From Pseudomonadota bacterium (GTDB lineage Bacteria > Desulfobacterota > Desulfovibrionia > Desulfovibrionales > Desulfovibrionaceae): 64,000 nt of DNA. Shown piece after piece: positions 24,104 to 33,092 of this stretch (within the stretch, counting starts at the first letter, position 1; each line of letters opens with the position of its first letter). Location of the stretch: assembly GCA_023419375.1 (NCBI GenBank), contig JAEZYD010000047.1:124001-188000 (forward strand), written 5' to 3'. A program made the position numbers and the translations under genes. Below the pieces are notes generated by a model. That model searched no databases, was not told where the DNA came from, and saw only the letters and a list, made by a program, of their open reading frames with translations.

Positions 24104-24196
24104 TGGCGCAAACAAGACCACCCGGCAAAAGCCGAAATTCCCATCCTGCAAGCGCTCCGGCGTGGTGCAGCCTGCCCTGCGGGGCTGGAGACCGCC

Positions 24197-25918
24197 ATGA
24201 AACACCGCATCAACATGGCCGCCGGAAGCGAACCGGCGGATATACTCATCACAAACGCCAGAGTTGTTGATGTTTTTTCCAGACTGGTGCGGCAGGATTC
24301 CGTAGCCATCGGCGACGGCGTTTTTCTGGGGTTCGGCCAGCGCGAAGCCCGCGAAGTGGTGGACGCCCAGGGGGCCTATCTGCTGCCCGGTTTCATTGAT
24401 GCCCACATCCATCTGGAATCCAGCATGGTCACTCCGGCCCGCTTTGCCGAGATGGCCCTGCCCCACGGCACCACATCCGTGGTGGCCGACCCGCATGAGC
24501 TGGCTAACGTATGCGGCACCGCAGCCTTGCGCTTTTTGCTTGCCAGCGCCCAAACCCTGCCCCTGAGCATTTTTCTGGCCCTGCCCTCGTGCGTTCCGGC
24601 CACGCCCTTTGAAGACAGCGGCGCTGTGCTGCAAGCCAAAGACCTGGCCCCCTTCATGGACGACCCGCACGTGGCCTCTCTTGGCGAAATGATGAACTAC
24701 CCCGGCGTGCTCAACGGCGACCCGGAAGTGCTGGAAAAGATTGCCCTGAGCCGTTCGCGGCGCAAGCCCGTTGACGGGCACGCCCCGGCCCTACTGGGCA
24801 GGGAACTTGACGCCTACCTCTGCACGGGCATTGCCAATACGCACGAATGCACTACGGCTGAAGAATTTCACCAGAACCTCATGCGCGGCTGCCGCATCTT
24901 TTTGCGCGACGGCTCCGCAGCACGCAACCTGCCTGCGCTGGCCCCGCTGGTCACGCCCGGCAACTGCCACCGCTGCGCCTTCTGCTGTGATGACCGCCAC
25001 GCCTCCGAGCTGCTGACGGCGGGCCATATGGACGAAGTGCTGCGCAAGGCCGTGGCCCTGGGCATGGACCCCGTCACCGCCGTGCGCCTGTGTACCCTCA
25101 ATGCCGCCGAGGCCGAAGGACTGCAAGGCAAGGGAGCCATTGCCCCCGGCTATGACGCCGACTGCGTGCTTGTTGACGATCTGGCGTCCTTCAATGTGCG
25201 CATGACCTTTGCGGGCGGGCGACAGATTGCTGCGGAGGGCCGCATGCTCGCCCTGCTGGCGGATCCGCCCCTGAACGACCTGGCCAATACGGTGCGCCTT
25301 GCCCCTTTGCCGGACGATGTGTTTGCCCTGCCCCTGCCGTCGGGCCGCGCGCAGGTTATCCGCCTGCATCCCGGCTCGCTGGTGACGGATGCCGAAGAGC
25401 ACGATGTCACCTGCACCAATGGACTTTTTGACGCCCGCCAGAACGATGGCCTGTGCAAGCTGGCTGTTGTGGAACGCCACAAGGCCACGGGCAAGGTGGG
25501 CGTGGGCATTCTGGCCGGATACGGCCTGCGCAACGCGGCTGTGGCAACATCTGTGAGCCACGACTCGCACAATATTGTGGTCTGCGGCGATAACGATGCA
25601 GACATGCTGGCCGCTGTGCGCCGGGTGGCTGCCATGGGCGGCGGCATCGCCGTTGCGGGCGAAGGCCGGATTCTTGAGGAACTGCCCCTGCCCGTGGCCG
25701 GGCTGATGACCCACGAAGCCCCGGAAACCGTCGTGCGCGCGCTGGATGCCATCCACGGCCTGCTGCACGCGCACGGCATCCCGGCCAATGTGGCTCCGCT
25801 CATGGCCCTGAGCTTCATGGCCCTGCCCGTGATTCCCTCGCTCAAGCTGACCGCGCGCGGTCTTTTTTCCGTTGCCGACTGGCGCTTTGTTTCGGTAGAC
25901 GCGGCAGCGCGGCACTGA
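24197..25918 (+). CDS. ade: Adenine deaminase
   Basis: This amidohydrolase-superfamily enzyme converts adenine to hypoxanthine and ammonia in purine salvage. The 573-residue product shows the metal-binding HIHLESSM motif near residue 65, followed by the HGTTSVVADPHELANVCG block, GEMMNYPGVL, the DGHAP segment and GYDADCVLVDD at the end of the barrel. I chose ATG 24197 (GGAG upstream) because the family begins close to it; the open frame reaches back to 24083 across the hairpin without a ribosome binding site. Length is normal for bacterial Ade. Confidence 0.95.
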   Translation: MKHRINMAAGSEPADILITNARVVDVFSRLVRQDSVAIGDGVFLGFGQREAREVVDAQGAYLLPGFIDAHIHLESSMVTPARFAEMALPHGTTSVVADPHELANVCGTAALRFLLASAQTLPLSIFLALPSCVPATPFEDSGAVLQAKDLAPFMDDPHVASLGEMMNYPGVLNGDPEVLEKIALSRSRRKPVDGHAPALLGRELDAYLCTGIANTHECTTAEEFHQNLMRGCRIFLRDGSAARNLPALAPLVTPGNCHRCAFCCDDRHASELLTAGHMDEVLRKAVALGMDPVTAVRLCTLNAAEAEGLQGKGAIAPGYDADCVLVDDLASFNVRMTFAGGRQIAAEGRMLALLADPPLNDLANTVRLAPLPDDVFALPLPSGRAQVIRLHPGSLVTDAEEHDVTCTNGLFDARQNDGLCKLAVVERHKATGKVGVGILAGYGLRNAAVATSVSHDSHNIVVCGDNDADMLAAVRRVAAMGGGIAVAGEGRILEELPLPVAGLMTHEAPETVVRALDAIHGLLHAHGIPANVAPLMALSFMALPVIPSLKLTARGLFSVADWRFVSVDAAARH

Positions 25919-25986
25919 GGCATTTTTTCTGACACCTGAGGGAAGCGCCCCTTGCGCGGCCCTGAAGCAGCTAATAAAGGAACCTC

Positions 25987-26871
25987 ATGATTCCCTTCGG
26001 TACGCTTGTCGTCTATGTAACCCCCAAGGGCCGCCGCTATGTCAAACGCCTCGTTGAAGGCCAGGACTGGCACAGCAACGATGGCACCCTTGTTTCCGCA
26101 GATGTGGCGCAGGCCGATCTTGGCTCTGTGGTCTACACCAACCAGAATGTGCCCATTCAGGTGATGGAAGCCACCCTGTATGATCGGCTCAAGGGCCTCA
26201 AGCGTCAGACGCAGATCATCTACCCCAAGGATATTGCATACATCTGTCTGCGCCTCGGCGCAGGGCCTGGCCGCACCATCATTGAGGCTGGCTGCGGTTC
26301 CGGCGGCCTGACCACGGGGCTTTCGTGGTTCTGCGGCCCCACCGGACACGTGGTGAGCCATGAGGCCCGCGAGGAATTCATGAAGCTGGCGCGCCGCAAC
26401 CTTGAGTGGGCGGGCGTGGGCGAAAATGTGGAGCTGCACAACCGCGATGTGGCTGAAGGCTTTGCCGTGACCGGCGCGGACGCGCTCTTCCTTGATGTGC
26501 GCACCCCCTGGGAATACCTCGACCATGCCCTGGCCGCAGTGCGCCCCGGCGCAAGCTTCGGCTTTTTGCTGCCCACGGTTGATCAGGTGAGCAAGCTGCT
26601 GCTGGGCCTTGAGCGCGGCCCCTTTGCCGATGTGGAAGTGTGCGAGATTCTTATTCGCCGCTGGAAGCCCGTGGCTGACCGCCTGCGCCCCGAAGACCGC
26701 ATGACTGCCCACACGGGCTTTCTGGTTTTTGCCCGCCAGCAGAATCGCAGCGCGGACTTTGATTCGCGCAAACCCATGGGCACCCGCGAACGCAAGCAGG
26801 AAGCCGCCCGGCAGGCCCGCCTTGGCCTCACAGACGAAGCCCCGGAAGCTCTTGAAGGTGATATGGAATGA
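25987..26871 (+). CDS. trmI: tRNA (adenine-N1-)-methyltransferase, TrmI type
   Basis: TrmI methylates A58 in the T-loop of tRNA. The 294-residue product has the N-terminal beta domain (about 1-75), then the Rossmann core with the SAM motif IIEAGCGSGGLTTGL and the catalytic-region LFLDVRTPWEYLDHA. TrmI is best known from actinobacteria and Thermus and homologues occur in sulfate reducers, so this is not a certain sign of transfer. AAGGA lies before ATG 25987. Its stop overlaps the next gene by 4 bp (ATGA), so the pair is translationally coupled. Confidence 0.9.
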   Translation: MIPFGTLVVYVTPKGRRYVKRLVEGQDWHSNDGTLVSADVAQADLGSVVYTNQNVPIQVMEATLYDRLKGLKRQTQIIYPKDIAYICLRLGAGPGRTIIEAGCGSGGLTTGLSWFCGPTGHVVSHEAREEFMKLARRNLEWAGVGENVELHNRDVAEGFAVTGADALFLDVRTPWEYLDHALAAVRPGASFGFLLPTVDQVSKLLLGLERGPFADVEVCEILIRRWKPVADRLRPEDRMTAHTGFLVFARQQNRSADFDSRKPMGTRERKQEAARQARLGLTDEAPEALEGDME

Positions 26872-27194
26872 ATCCCTGGGTAGCGCTCATTGCAGCGGGC
26901 CTGTGCGAGATCGGCTGGCCCCTCGGATTCAAGGTGGCGCAAACAGCGCCCGCCTGGCGTGTGGCGGCCATTTCCCTTTCCGTTGCCAGCATGGCCCTGA
27001 GCGGCTGGCTGCTCTTTCTGGCCCAAAAGCAGATCCCCATGGGCACGGCCTATGCCGTGTGGACAGGGATAGGCGCGGCGGGCACGTTCGTTCTTGGCGT
27101 TCTTGTGTTTGGCGATGCCCTCAACTGGGGCCGAGCGCTGGGCGTTGCCATGATTATCGGCGGCGTTGTTGTGCTGAAAGCAATGACGCCCTGA
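26868..27194 (+). CDS. SMR-family exporter, SugE/Gdx-like
   Basis: The 108-residue product has four predicted membrane spans and the small multidrug resistance pattern: an N-terminal helix with the essential Glu (AAGLCEIGWPLGFKVA, E14), then MGTAYAVWTGIGAAGTFVLGVLVFGD. The GTAYAVWTGIGA segment and the residues after the Glu are of the SugE/Gdx subtype, which exports guanidinium, and not of the EmrE drug subtype. The start codon overlaps the trmI stop. A GC-rich terminator follows. Confidence 0.88.
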   Translation: MNPWVALIAAGLCEIGWPLGFKVAQTAPAWRVAAISLSVASMALSGWLLFLAQKQIPMGTAYAVWTGIGAAGTFVLGVLVFGDALNWGRALGVAMIIGGVVVLKAMTP

Positions 27195-27218
27195 TTCCGC
27201 CAGTAGTGCACATACGAA

Positions 27219-27245
27219 GGCCCGCCATTTGGCGGGCCTTTGCTT
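27219..27245. terminator. Terminator between the SMR gene and the convergent MFS gene
   Basis: GGCCCGCC and GGCGGGCC pair perfectly around ATTT and are followed by TTTGCTTTT on the plus strand. Confidence 0.8.
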
Positions 27246-28442
27246 TTACTCTTCCCGGCATTGCCACTTGATGGAGCGACTCCACAAAAGCAGGAGCAGC
27301 ACGCATACGCTGCAAAGCGCCAGCGCCGGGGCAAAACCGCCCAAGTATTCGCGCACCACGCCCAGCAACAGAATCAGGCCCACATTCACGCAGTTGGCAA
27401 GCATGGACATGAAGCCGATGCCTGTTGCCGTATGGTTGGCCCCTGCGGCCTCAATGGTCAGCGTAAAAACCGAGGCATAGGTGCCGCCGCAGCACACGGC
27501 CAAGGCAAAGGCGCAGGCCAGCAACATCCAGGTGCTGCCCGCCAGAGCCAGAAGCAGATAGAAAAGCCCGATGCCGAGCACAAAGCCCACAAGCAGTTTC
27601 TGCTTGGGCAGGGCGCGGCCAAGCTCGCCGCCTGCAATCCGCGCCAGTGTGCCCGCCAGCAGCACAAGACTTGTGGGCAAGGCCCAGGCTTCTGCGCCAC
27701 TGCTGCCCGCAACGGCTCCAGAGCTGGCGCTGTCTGCCAGCATCACGGAAAGCCAGTTGCCCAGAGCCGTGATGGTGCCAAAAGAAAATCCGTGGCAGCA
27801 GCCGATAAACCACAGCCGCCTGTTGCGCGCCACCTGCCCCAGCACGTGCAGCACATTGCCCGCAGAGGTCGATTTAGTTCCGGTTTCGCGGCGTAGCGGC
27901 GCAAGGGGCGGGCACAGGAGGGAAGCCAGCAAGGCCACGGCCATGAGGCCCCCAAGAATATAGGCTGCCGCCCAGCCGTTTTTGCCAAAATATGGCAGCA
28001 CAACAAAGGGAACCATGGTTCCCAGGCTGAAGGCCGCGCCTTGCAAGCCCTGCGCCCGGCTCATGAAGGCAGGTGGGCACAGGGTCTTGACGGCGGAAAC
28101 CATTGAAAGAAACAGCAAACCCGTAGCCAGCCCGATGAGCATGCGCATGCACACGGCCAGAACCATGTTGTGCGGCAGGAGCAATGGCACAAAGCCGCCA
28201 GCGGCGCACAAAAGAGCCGAGAGCGCCAGCGTGCGCAGTGTGCCGAGCCTGTCCACCACAAGGCCCGCAGGAACCTGCACCAGCGTGTGCGCCCAAAAGG
28301 GCGCGCTGAGAAAAACACCAAGCCCCGCGTAATTGAGGCTGAACAGACTCCTGAACTGCTCCGCCACGGCAGATACGTTCAGAAACATAAAGCCCATGCC
28401 CAAGCAGCCCAAGGCAGGAAGCCAGTAATAAACGGGAACCAT
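27246..28442 (-). CDS. MFS transporter
   Basis: A 398-residue protein with 12 predicted membrane helices. The loop after helix 2 reads AGLVVDRLGTLRTL and matches MFS motif A loosely. The overall pattern (MLIGLATGLLFLSMVSAVK, then SRAQGLQGAAFSLG) is like nitrate/nitrite porters and other small-molecule MFS carriers of sulfate reducers, but no substrate signature is visible. AAGGA precedes ATG 28442. It is convergent with the SMR gene and lies downstream of the copA terminator, so it is its own unit. Confidence 0.8.
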   Translation of the reverse strand: MVPVYYWLPALGCLGMGFMFLNVSAVAEQFRSLFSLNYAGLGVFLSAPFWAHTLVQVPAGLVVDRLGTLRTLALSALLCAAGGFVPLLLPHNMVLAVCMRMLIGLATGLLFLSMVSAVKTLCPPAFMSRAQGLQGAAFSLGTMVPFVVLPYFGKNGWAAAYILGGLMAVALLASLLCPPLAPLRRETGTKSTSAGNVLHVLGQVARNRRLWFIGCCHGFSFGTITALGNWLSVMLADSASSGAVAGSSGAEAWALPTSLVLLAGTLARIAGGELGRALPKQKLLVGFVLGIGLFYLLLALAGSTWMLLACAFALAVCCGGTYASVFTLTIEAAGANHTATGIGFMSMLANCVNVGLILLLGVVREYLGGFAPALALCSVCVLLLLLWSRSIKWQCREE

Positions 28443-28520
28443 GCAGCGTCCTTGCCGCGAAACAGGAGCAGGCGGGTTTTGCCCGCAGTCAACCAGCTAT
28501 TTCAGGCGGTAACAGGTCTA

Positions 28521-28555
28521 AAAAAATACGGTTGCGCCCCAATGGAGCGCAACCG
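28521..28555 (-). terminator. Rho-independent terminator after copA
   Basis: On the minus strand CGGTTGCGCTC pairs with GCGCAACCG and is followed by a T-run (complement of the A-run at 28520-28526). Confidence 0.8.
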
Positions 28556-28609
28556 TGTGGGTGTATACCTCTGAAGGTTGATTCGCAATGCCTGATACAG
28601 GGGCCTTGC

Positions 28610-30943
28610 CTAGCGGGTTATCTTGAAAAAACGCAGCCGCAGGGCGTTGGTGACTACAGAGACGGAAGAAAGCGCCATGGCAGTGCCCGCCAGCATGGGC
28701 GAAAGCATGGGGCCGCCAAAAGCATGCAGCAGCCCTGCCGCCACAGGCAGGCCGAGCACGTTGTAGCCGAATGCCCAAAAGAGATTCTGGCGAATGTTGC
28801 GCATAGTCGCTCGCGAGAGCGCCAGTGCCGTGAGCACGGCCTCCATGCCGTCCCGCATGAGCACGATATCGCCCGCCTCTGCGCTCACGTCCACGCCCGT
28901 ACCTACAGCCATACCCACATTGGCGGCAGCCAGGGCCGGGGCATCGTTTATGCCGTCGCCCACCATGCCCACCACGTGGCCTTCATCCTGCATCCGCCGC
29001 ACATAGGCGGCCTTGTCTGCGGGCAGCAGCCCGGCGGCAATTTCCTCCACGCCAGCCAGCGCTGCCACGGCTTTTGCGGTGCGCTCGTTGTCGCCCGTCA
29101 GCATGACCACGCGGACGCCCATGCCGCGCAGAGCCGCCACCACTGAGGCGGATTCGGGCCGCAGGGCGTCCGCAAGGGCCAGAATACCCGCAAGGCTGGT
29201 GCTTCCATTGATTTCAAGAGCCAGCAGCAAGGGCGTCTGCCCGGCCTCGGCCAACAGAGCCAGCTTTCGCTGCGCGTCTTCCGATACGGAGAGCCCGCGT
29301 TCCGTCATGAAAGTTCTGTTGCCCACGGCAAGGCCGTAATCCACGCCATCCAGCTTCACGCGGCCAGAAATTCCCATGCCGGGCGCTACCTGCACATCAT
29401 CCACGGGCAGGGATGCGAGGTTGCGCTCCCTGGCAGCACCCACAAGGGCCAAGGCCAGCGGATGCTCGGAGCGCGCTTCCAGCGAGGCGGCCATGCCAAG
29501 CAGCGCATTTTCGTCCATGCCCGCAGGAGCATCCAGCAGGGTCACGCCTGTCAGCACGGGTTTGCCCGTGGTGAGGGTGCCTGTCTTGTCCACGGCCAGC
29601 ACGCTGATATGTCCGGCCTGCTCCAAGGCAGCGCCGTTCTTGATCAGCACGCCAAGCTGCGCTCCCCGCCCCGTGCCCACCATGATGGACATGGGCGTGG
29701 CAAGGCCCATGGCGCAGGGGCAGGCCATGACCAGCACAGCCACAAAAATCGTCAACGGCGTTGTAATGGGTTCAGAGCTGAGCACAAGCCATGCAAGAGC
29801 CGCCACAAGGGCAATGGCCATGACGGCGGGCACGAAATAAAAGCTTACCCTGTCGGCCAGACGGGCGATGGGAGCCTTGCTGCCCTGAGCTTCACGCACC
29901 AGCCGTATGATGCGGGCAAGGCGGGTGTTGCCGCCCACGGCGTCAGCCACAAAGGTCAGCGAACCTTCGCCGTTTACGCTGCCCGCAGCCAGCTTGTCCC
30001 CCGGCCCGATGGGTACCGGGATGGATTCACCCGTGAGCAGCGACAGGTCAACAGCGCTTTTGCCGGTCAGCACGGTGCCGTCAACGGGCACGCGCCCGCC
30101 AGGACGCAGCAGCAGATGATCCCCCATGCACACCTGTGCCAGAGGTGTTTCTTCCGGCGCAGCGGCGGCATCGTCAGGGTTGAGCCGCAGGGCTGTTTCC
30201 GGCGTCAGGCTCATGAGCGCGCCCATGGCGTCGCCAGCGCGCCGCTTGGCAACGGCCTCCAGATACTGCCCGAATTCGATCATGGTCAGCAGCACGGCGC
30301 AGGATTCATAATACAGGTTCATGGCGCGGGTCATGGGTTCGCTGCCGGCAAGCCCCAGCAGGGTGTTGCCAAGGCTGAACAAAAAAGCCGCGCCCGTGCC
30401 CACGGCCACAAGGCTGTCCATGGCCGGGGCCTTGCGCAGGAGGGCCTTTATGCCGTCCACATAAAAATGGCGGCCCAGCCACACCACGGGCAAGGTGAGT
30501 ACAAGCTGTGCCAGCATGAAGGCGCGTGGCGAGAGGTGCGGATCAAGCGCCTGCGGCAATGGCAGGCCGAGCATGTGACCCATGGAGATAACCAGCAGAG
30601 GTGCGGCAAAGGCAACCATGGGCAGCAGACGGCGCAAACGGGCCTGAATATCTGCCGCGGCTCTGGCCTTGCCTTCTTCAAACTGGCGGGAGGCGTCATC
30701 GTCCGCAGCGGGGGCAGCGCTGAACCCGAGTGCGGCCACGCGCTCCATTATCCTTTGCTGCAAGTCGCTGTCCTGCCCATCGCCAGGCCACACTTCAGCA
30801 CTGGCCGCAGCCAGGTTCACGCTGATTTTTTCCACCCCTTCCATGCGGCCCACAACCCGTTCAATGCGTGAGGAGCAGGCGGCGCAGTGCATGCCGCTGA
30901 TGTCAAAACGCAGAGGGCAGGCTTTATCCGTAGTTGTACTCAT
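28610..30943 (-). CDS. copA: Copper-exporting P1B-type ATPase CopA
   Basis: CopA pumps Cu(I) out of the cytoplasm at the cost of ATP. The 777-residue product carries one N-terminal heavy-metal domain (GMHCAAC, C20 and C23), eight predicted membrane helices, the metal-transport CPC motif (MACPCAMGLATP), the phosphorylated Asp in DKTGTLTTG, an HP motif (SEHPLALAL) and GDGINDAPALA. GGAG lies before ATG 30943. An upstream in-frame ATG at 30961 lacks a site and is less likely. The divergent copZ starts 80 bp away, making a compact copper-export locus. Confidence 0.96.
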   Translation of the reverse strand: MSTTTDKACPLRFDISGMHCAACSSRIERVVGRMEGVEKISVNLAAASAEVWPGDGQDSDLQQRIMERVAALGFSAAPAADDDASRQFEEGKARAAADIQARLRRLLPMVAFAAPLLVISMGHMLGLPLPQALDPHLSPRAFMLAQLVLTLPVVWLGRHFYVDGIKALLRKAPAMDSLVAVGTGAAFLFSLGNTLLGLAGSEPMTRAMNLYYESCAVLLTMIEFGQYLEAVAKRRAGDAMGALMSLTPETALRLNPDDAAAAPEETPLAQVCMGDHLLLRPGGRVPVDGTVLTGKSAVDLSLLTGESIPVPIGPGDKLAAGSVNGEGSLTFVADAVGGNTRLARIIRLVREAQGSKAPIARLADRVSFYFVPAVMAIALVAALAWLVLSSEPITTPLTIFVAVLVMACPCAMGLATPMSIMVGTGRGAQLGVLIKNGAALEQAGHISVLAVDKTGTLTTGKPVLTGVTLLDAPAGMDENALLGMAASLEARSEHPLALALVGAARERNLASLPVDDVQVAPGMGISGRVKLDGVDYGLAVGNRTFMTERGLSVSEDAQRKLALLAEAGQTPLLLALEINGSTSLAGILALADALRPESASVVAALRGMGVRVVMLTGDNERTAKAVAALAGVEEIAAGLLPADKAAYVRRMQDEGHVVGMVGDGINDAPALAAANVGMAVGTGVDVSAEAGDIVLMRDGMEAVLTALALSRATMRNIRQNLFWAFGYNVLGLPVAAGLLHAFGGPMLSPMLAGTAMALSSVSVVTNALRLRFFKITR

Positions 30944-31023
30944 GGGTTCTCCACTTGTCATTCCGTATGGCGGCGAGTAAGCTGTAGATGAAAATGAAAA
31001 CTCATTCCTGCATGGAGGATATG

Positions 31024-31221
31024 ATGAAAACCCTGAAAGTCAATGGCATGCGTTGCGGCCACTGCAAGGCCGCTGTAGAAGAAGCTGCGGCAAAGATATC
31101 TGGCGTTGCCAATCCCCAGGTCAGCCTTGAGGATAAAGAGCTGCGCTTTGAAGAAAGCGGCCCTGTAGATCTGCAGGCTCTGAAAATCGCCATCAGCAAC
31201 ATTGGTTTTGACCCTGAATAA
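31024..31221 (+). CDS. copZ: Copper chaperone CopZ-like heavy-metal-associated protein
   Basis: This 66-residue HMA-domain protein has the metal-binding GMRCGHCKAAVEEA motif (C11 and C14) and the ferredoxin-like beta-alpha-beta pattern. It would hand Cu(I) to CopA, whose gene is divergent from it. GGAGG sits 5 nt before ATG 31024, so that start is preferred over the adjacent ATG 31021 and over 30988. It has no signal peptide, so it acts in the cytoplasm. Confidence 0.92.
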   Translation: MKTLKVNGMRCGHCKAAVEEAAAKISGVANPQVSLEDKELRFEESGPVDLQALKIAISNIGFDPE

Positions 31222-31519
31222 GCTCATGAATCTGTGACAACCGTCACAGAACTGCACCATTCGCGGCGCGCTGCCAGATTGCTGGTTTTCGATCATGCAC
31301 GGCGGCGCGCCTTTGTTTCATGCTGACGTCTGTGACATTTTTTGCAGACGCCGCGCTGGCAAGGCCGCACAAAATTCCTCATGATATCACGTTGCCAGTT
31401 GCCCCTGTCTTGCGCGTTCAGAATCCGTTCACCTTGCCGTTTTCTGCCGAATAGCGTAGTTCTTGGCAGTCAAACACGGTCACTGATCCACTGCACCTTC
31501 AGCGCGAAACACCACAGGC
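31222..31519. other. 298-bp gap between copZ and the M99 peptidase gene
   Basis: Besides the 20-bp palindrome at 31231-31250, the gap contains a second TCTGTGAC half-site at about 31329 inside a small GTCTG/CAGAC hairpin. I see no gene or clear terminator. Confidence 0.6.
31231..31250. promoter_or_regulatory. CRP/HcpR-type palindrome TGTGA-N6-TCACA
   Basis: TCTGTGAC-N4-GTCACAGA has perfect 8-bp arms and contains the TGTGA-N6-TCACA core of CRP-family sites. It lies 10 bp after copZ and 270 bp before the M99 gene. A T-run is missing, so it is unlikely to be a terminator. Confidence 0.5.
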
Positions 31520-33085
31520 ATGCAAACACAAACCACACGCATCATCAGCATATTTTGCGCGGGCGAGGGCCGTTTTCAAGCCCTTCTGTTCTTTTTCCTG
31601 TGCTGTTTTTTGGTGGCTGCTCCCTCAGTGGCCGCACCCGGCAATTTTACGCTGGACTTTACAACTATCCGGCTGGGCGACGATACGCCGGAGCTGGCGC
31701 AGGCCATCCCCGCAATTGTGCACACTGACGACAGCCTTGCTGCAAACGCCGGTACTGATGCCGCCGCGCAGCAGGCGACTCCTGCTTCGCCAGTGGTGCT
31801 GGTGGTTGGCGGCATTCAGGGTGACGAGCCGGGCGGATTTTCTGCCGCGACCCTGCTGACCACGCACTACACCATCCGCAAAGGTGTGTTGTGGGTGGTG
31901 CCGAATCTCAATTTTCCCAGCATTATCAAAAGATCGCGCGGGCTGCACGGCGACATGAACCGCAAGTTCGCCAAACTTGACGACCGCGACCCCGAATTTG
32001 GCACCGTGCGCCGTATTCAGGAACTCATAAGCCACCCCCGCGTGGCGCTGGTGCTCAACCTGCACGATGGCAGCGGGTATTACCGCCCCTCCTTTGAGGA
32101 CAAGCTGCGCAACCCCAACCGCTGGGGGCAGTCTGTGATCATTGACCAGGAAGCGCTTGACGGCGTGTTCATGGGTTCACTGGGAAACGAAGCCCGACAG
32201 GCCGCAGAATCGGCCAACAGCAGGCTGCTCTCTCCGCAACATGCCCTGCACGTGCATAATACCAAAACGGCCGAAGGCGATCACGAGATGGACAAAAGCC
32301 TTTCTTACTATGCCGTGCGGCAGGGAAAGGCAGCCTTTGGGCTGGAAGCCAGCAAGGAATTTTCTGTTGAAGTACGGGCATACTATCATCTGCTGATGGT
32401 GGAGTCGTTTCTTGCCCAGGCTGGAGTGGAATTTACACGCGGCTTTGCGCTTACGCCCGAGGGAGTGCGCGAAGCCCTGCTGGACAAACTTGACGTTACA
32501 TTTGCCGACAACAAGGTTTTTCTGCCGCTGGAAGATGTGCGCCCGGCCATCAATCTGCTGCCGCTTTCCAAGGATGCTCCAGCGCAGGCGGTCACATCCA
32601 AGCCCATCATGGCCGTGCTGCCCTGCGCCAAGGGCGAGGAAGGCCAGTACTGCGTGCACTACGGCAACCGCATGATCACGCTTATCCGCCCCGACTGGCG
32701 CGAAATGGATCACAGTATCACGGGCATGCGGGTACTGGCTGACGGGCACGAAACCGAGGCGCCCTTCGGGCAGGTGCTGGAAGTGACCAAAAGCCTGCTC
32801 GTGCAGCCGATGGAAGGCTACCGCGTCAACGCCATCGGGTATGACAGCGGCCGCAAGGACGAAAGCGGCGAAGTCATGACCCTCAAGGATTTTCAGTCCC
32901 GCTTTTCCGTTGACCGCCAAGGCAGACTTTATCGCGTTGAAGTGTACAAAGACCAGCGCTTCAGCGGCATGTTTCTGGTGCGTTTTGGGTCAGGCAGCAA
33001 CCGCCTGACAAGCAAGGAAACTCCGTCCATTCCCAAGGACAGACTGCCCGACAAACCGGGGCAGGAATCAAATCTGGGGTTCTGA
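31520..33085 (+). CDS. M99-family (Csd4/Pgp1-like) murein carboxypeptidase
   Basis: The 521-residue product has a signal region (hydrophobic 20-38) and matches the metallo-carboxypeptidase family M99. Family founders are Helicobacter Csd4 and Campylobacter Pgp1, which trim murein tripeptides to dipeptides and set helical shape. The atypical zinc site is present: Q100 and E103 in GGIQGDEPGGF and H182 in LNLHDGSGYYRP. E276 in GLEASKEF is the likely catalytic Glu. The RGLHGDMNRKFA segment and the C-terminal beta domain ending RFSGMFLVRFGS also fit. It should act in the periplasm. gpsA follows after 7 bp. Confidence 0.87.
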   Translation: MQTQTTRIISIFCAGEGRFQALLFFFLCCFLVAAPSVAAPGNFTLDFTTIRLGDDTPELAQAIPAIVHTDDSLAANAGTDAAAQQATPASPVVLVVGGIQGDEPGGFSAATLLTTHYTIRKGVLWVVPNLNFPSIIKRSRGLHGDMNRKFAKLDDRDPEFGTVRRIQELISHPRVALVLNLHDGSGYYRPSFEDKLRNPNRWGQSVIIDQEALDGVFMGSLGNEARQAAESANSRLLSPQHALHVHNTKTAEGDHEMDKSLSYYAVRQGKAAFGLEASKEFSVEVRAYYHLLMVESFLAQAGVEFTRGFALTPEGVREALLDKLDVTFADNKVFLPLEDVRPAINLLPLSKDAPAQAVTSKPIMAVLPCAKGEEGQYCVHYGNRMITLIRPDWREMDHSITGMRVLADGHETEAPFGQVLEVTKSLLVQPMEGYRVNAIGYDSGRKDESGEVMTLKDFQSRFSVDRQGRLYRVEVYKDQRFSGMFLVRFGSGSNRLTSKETPSIPKDRLPDKPGQESNLGF

Positions 33086-33092
33086 GCCAACC

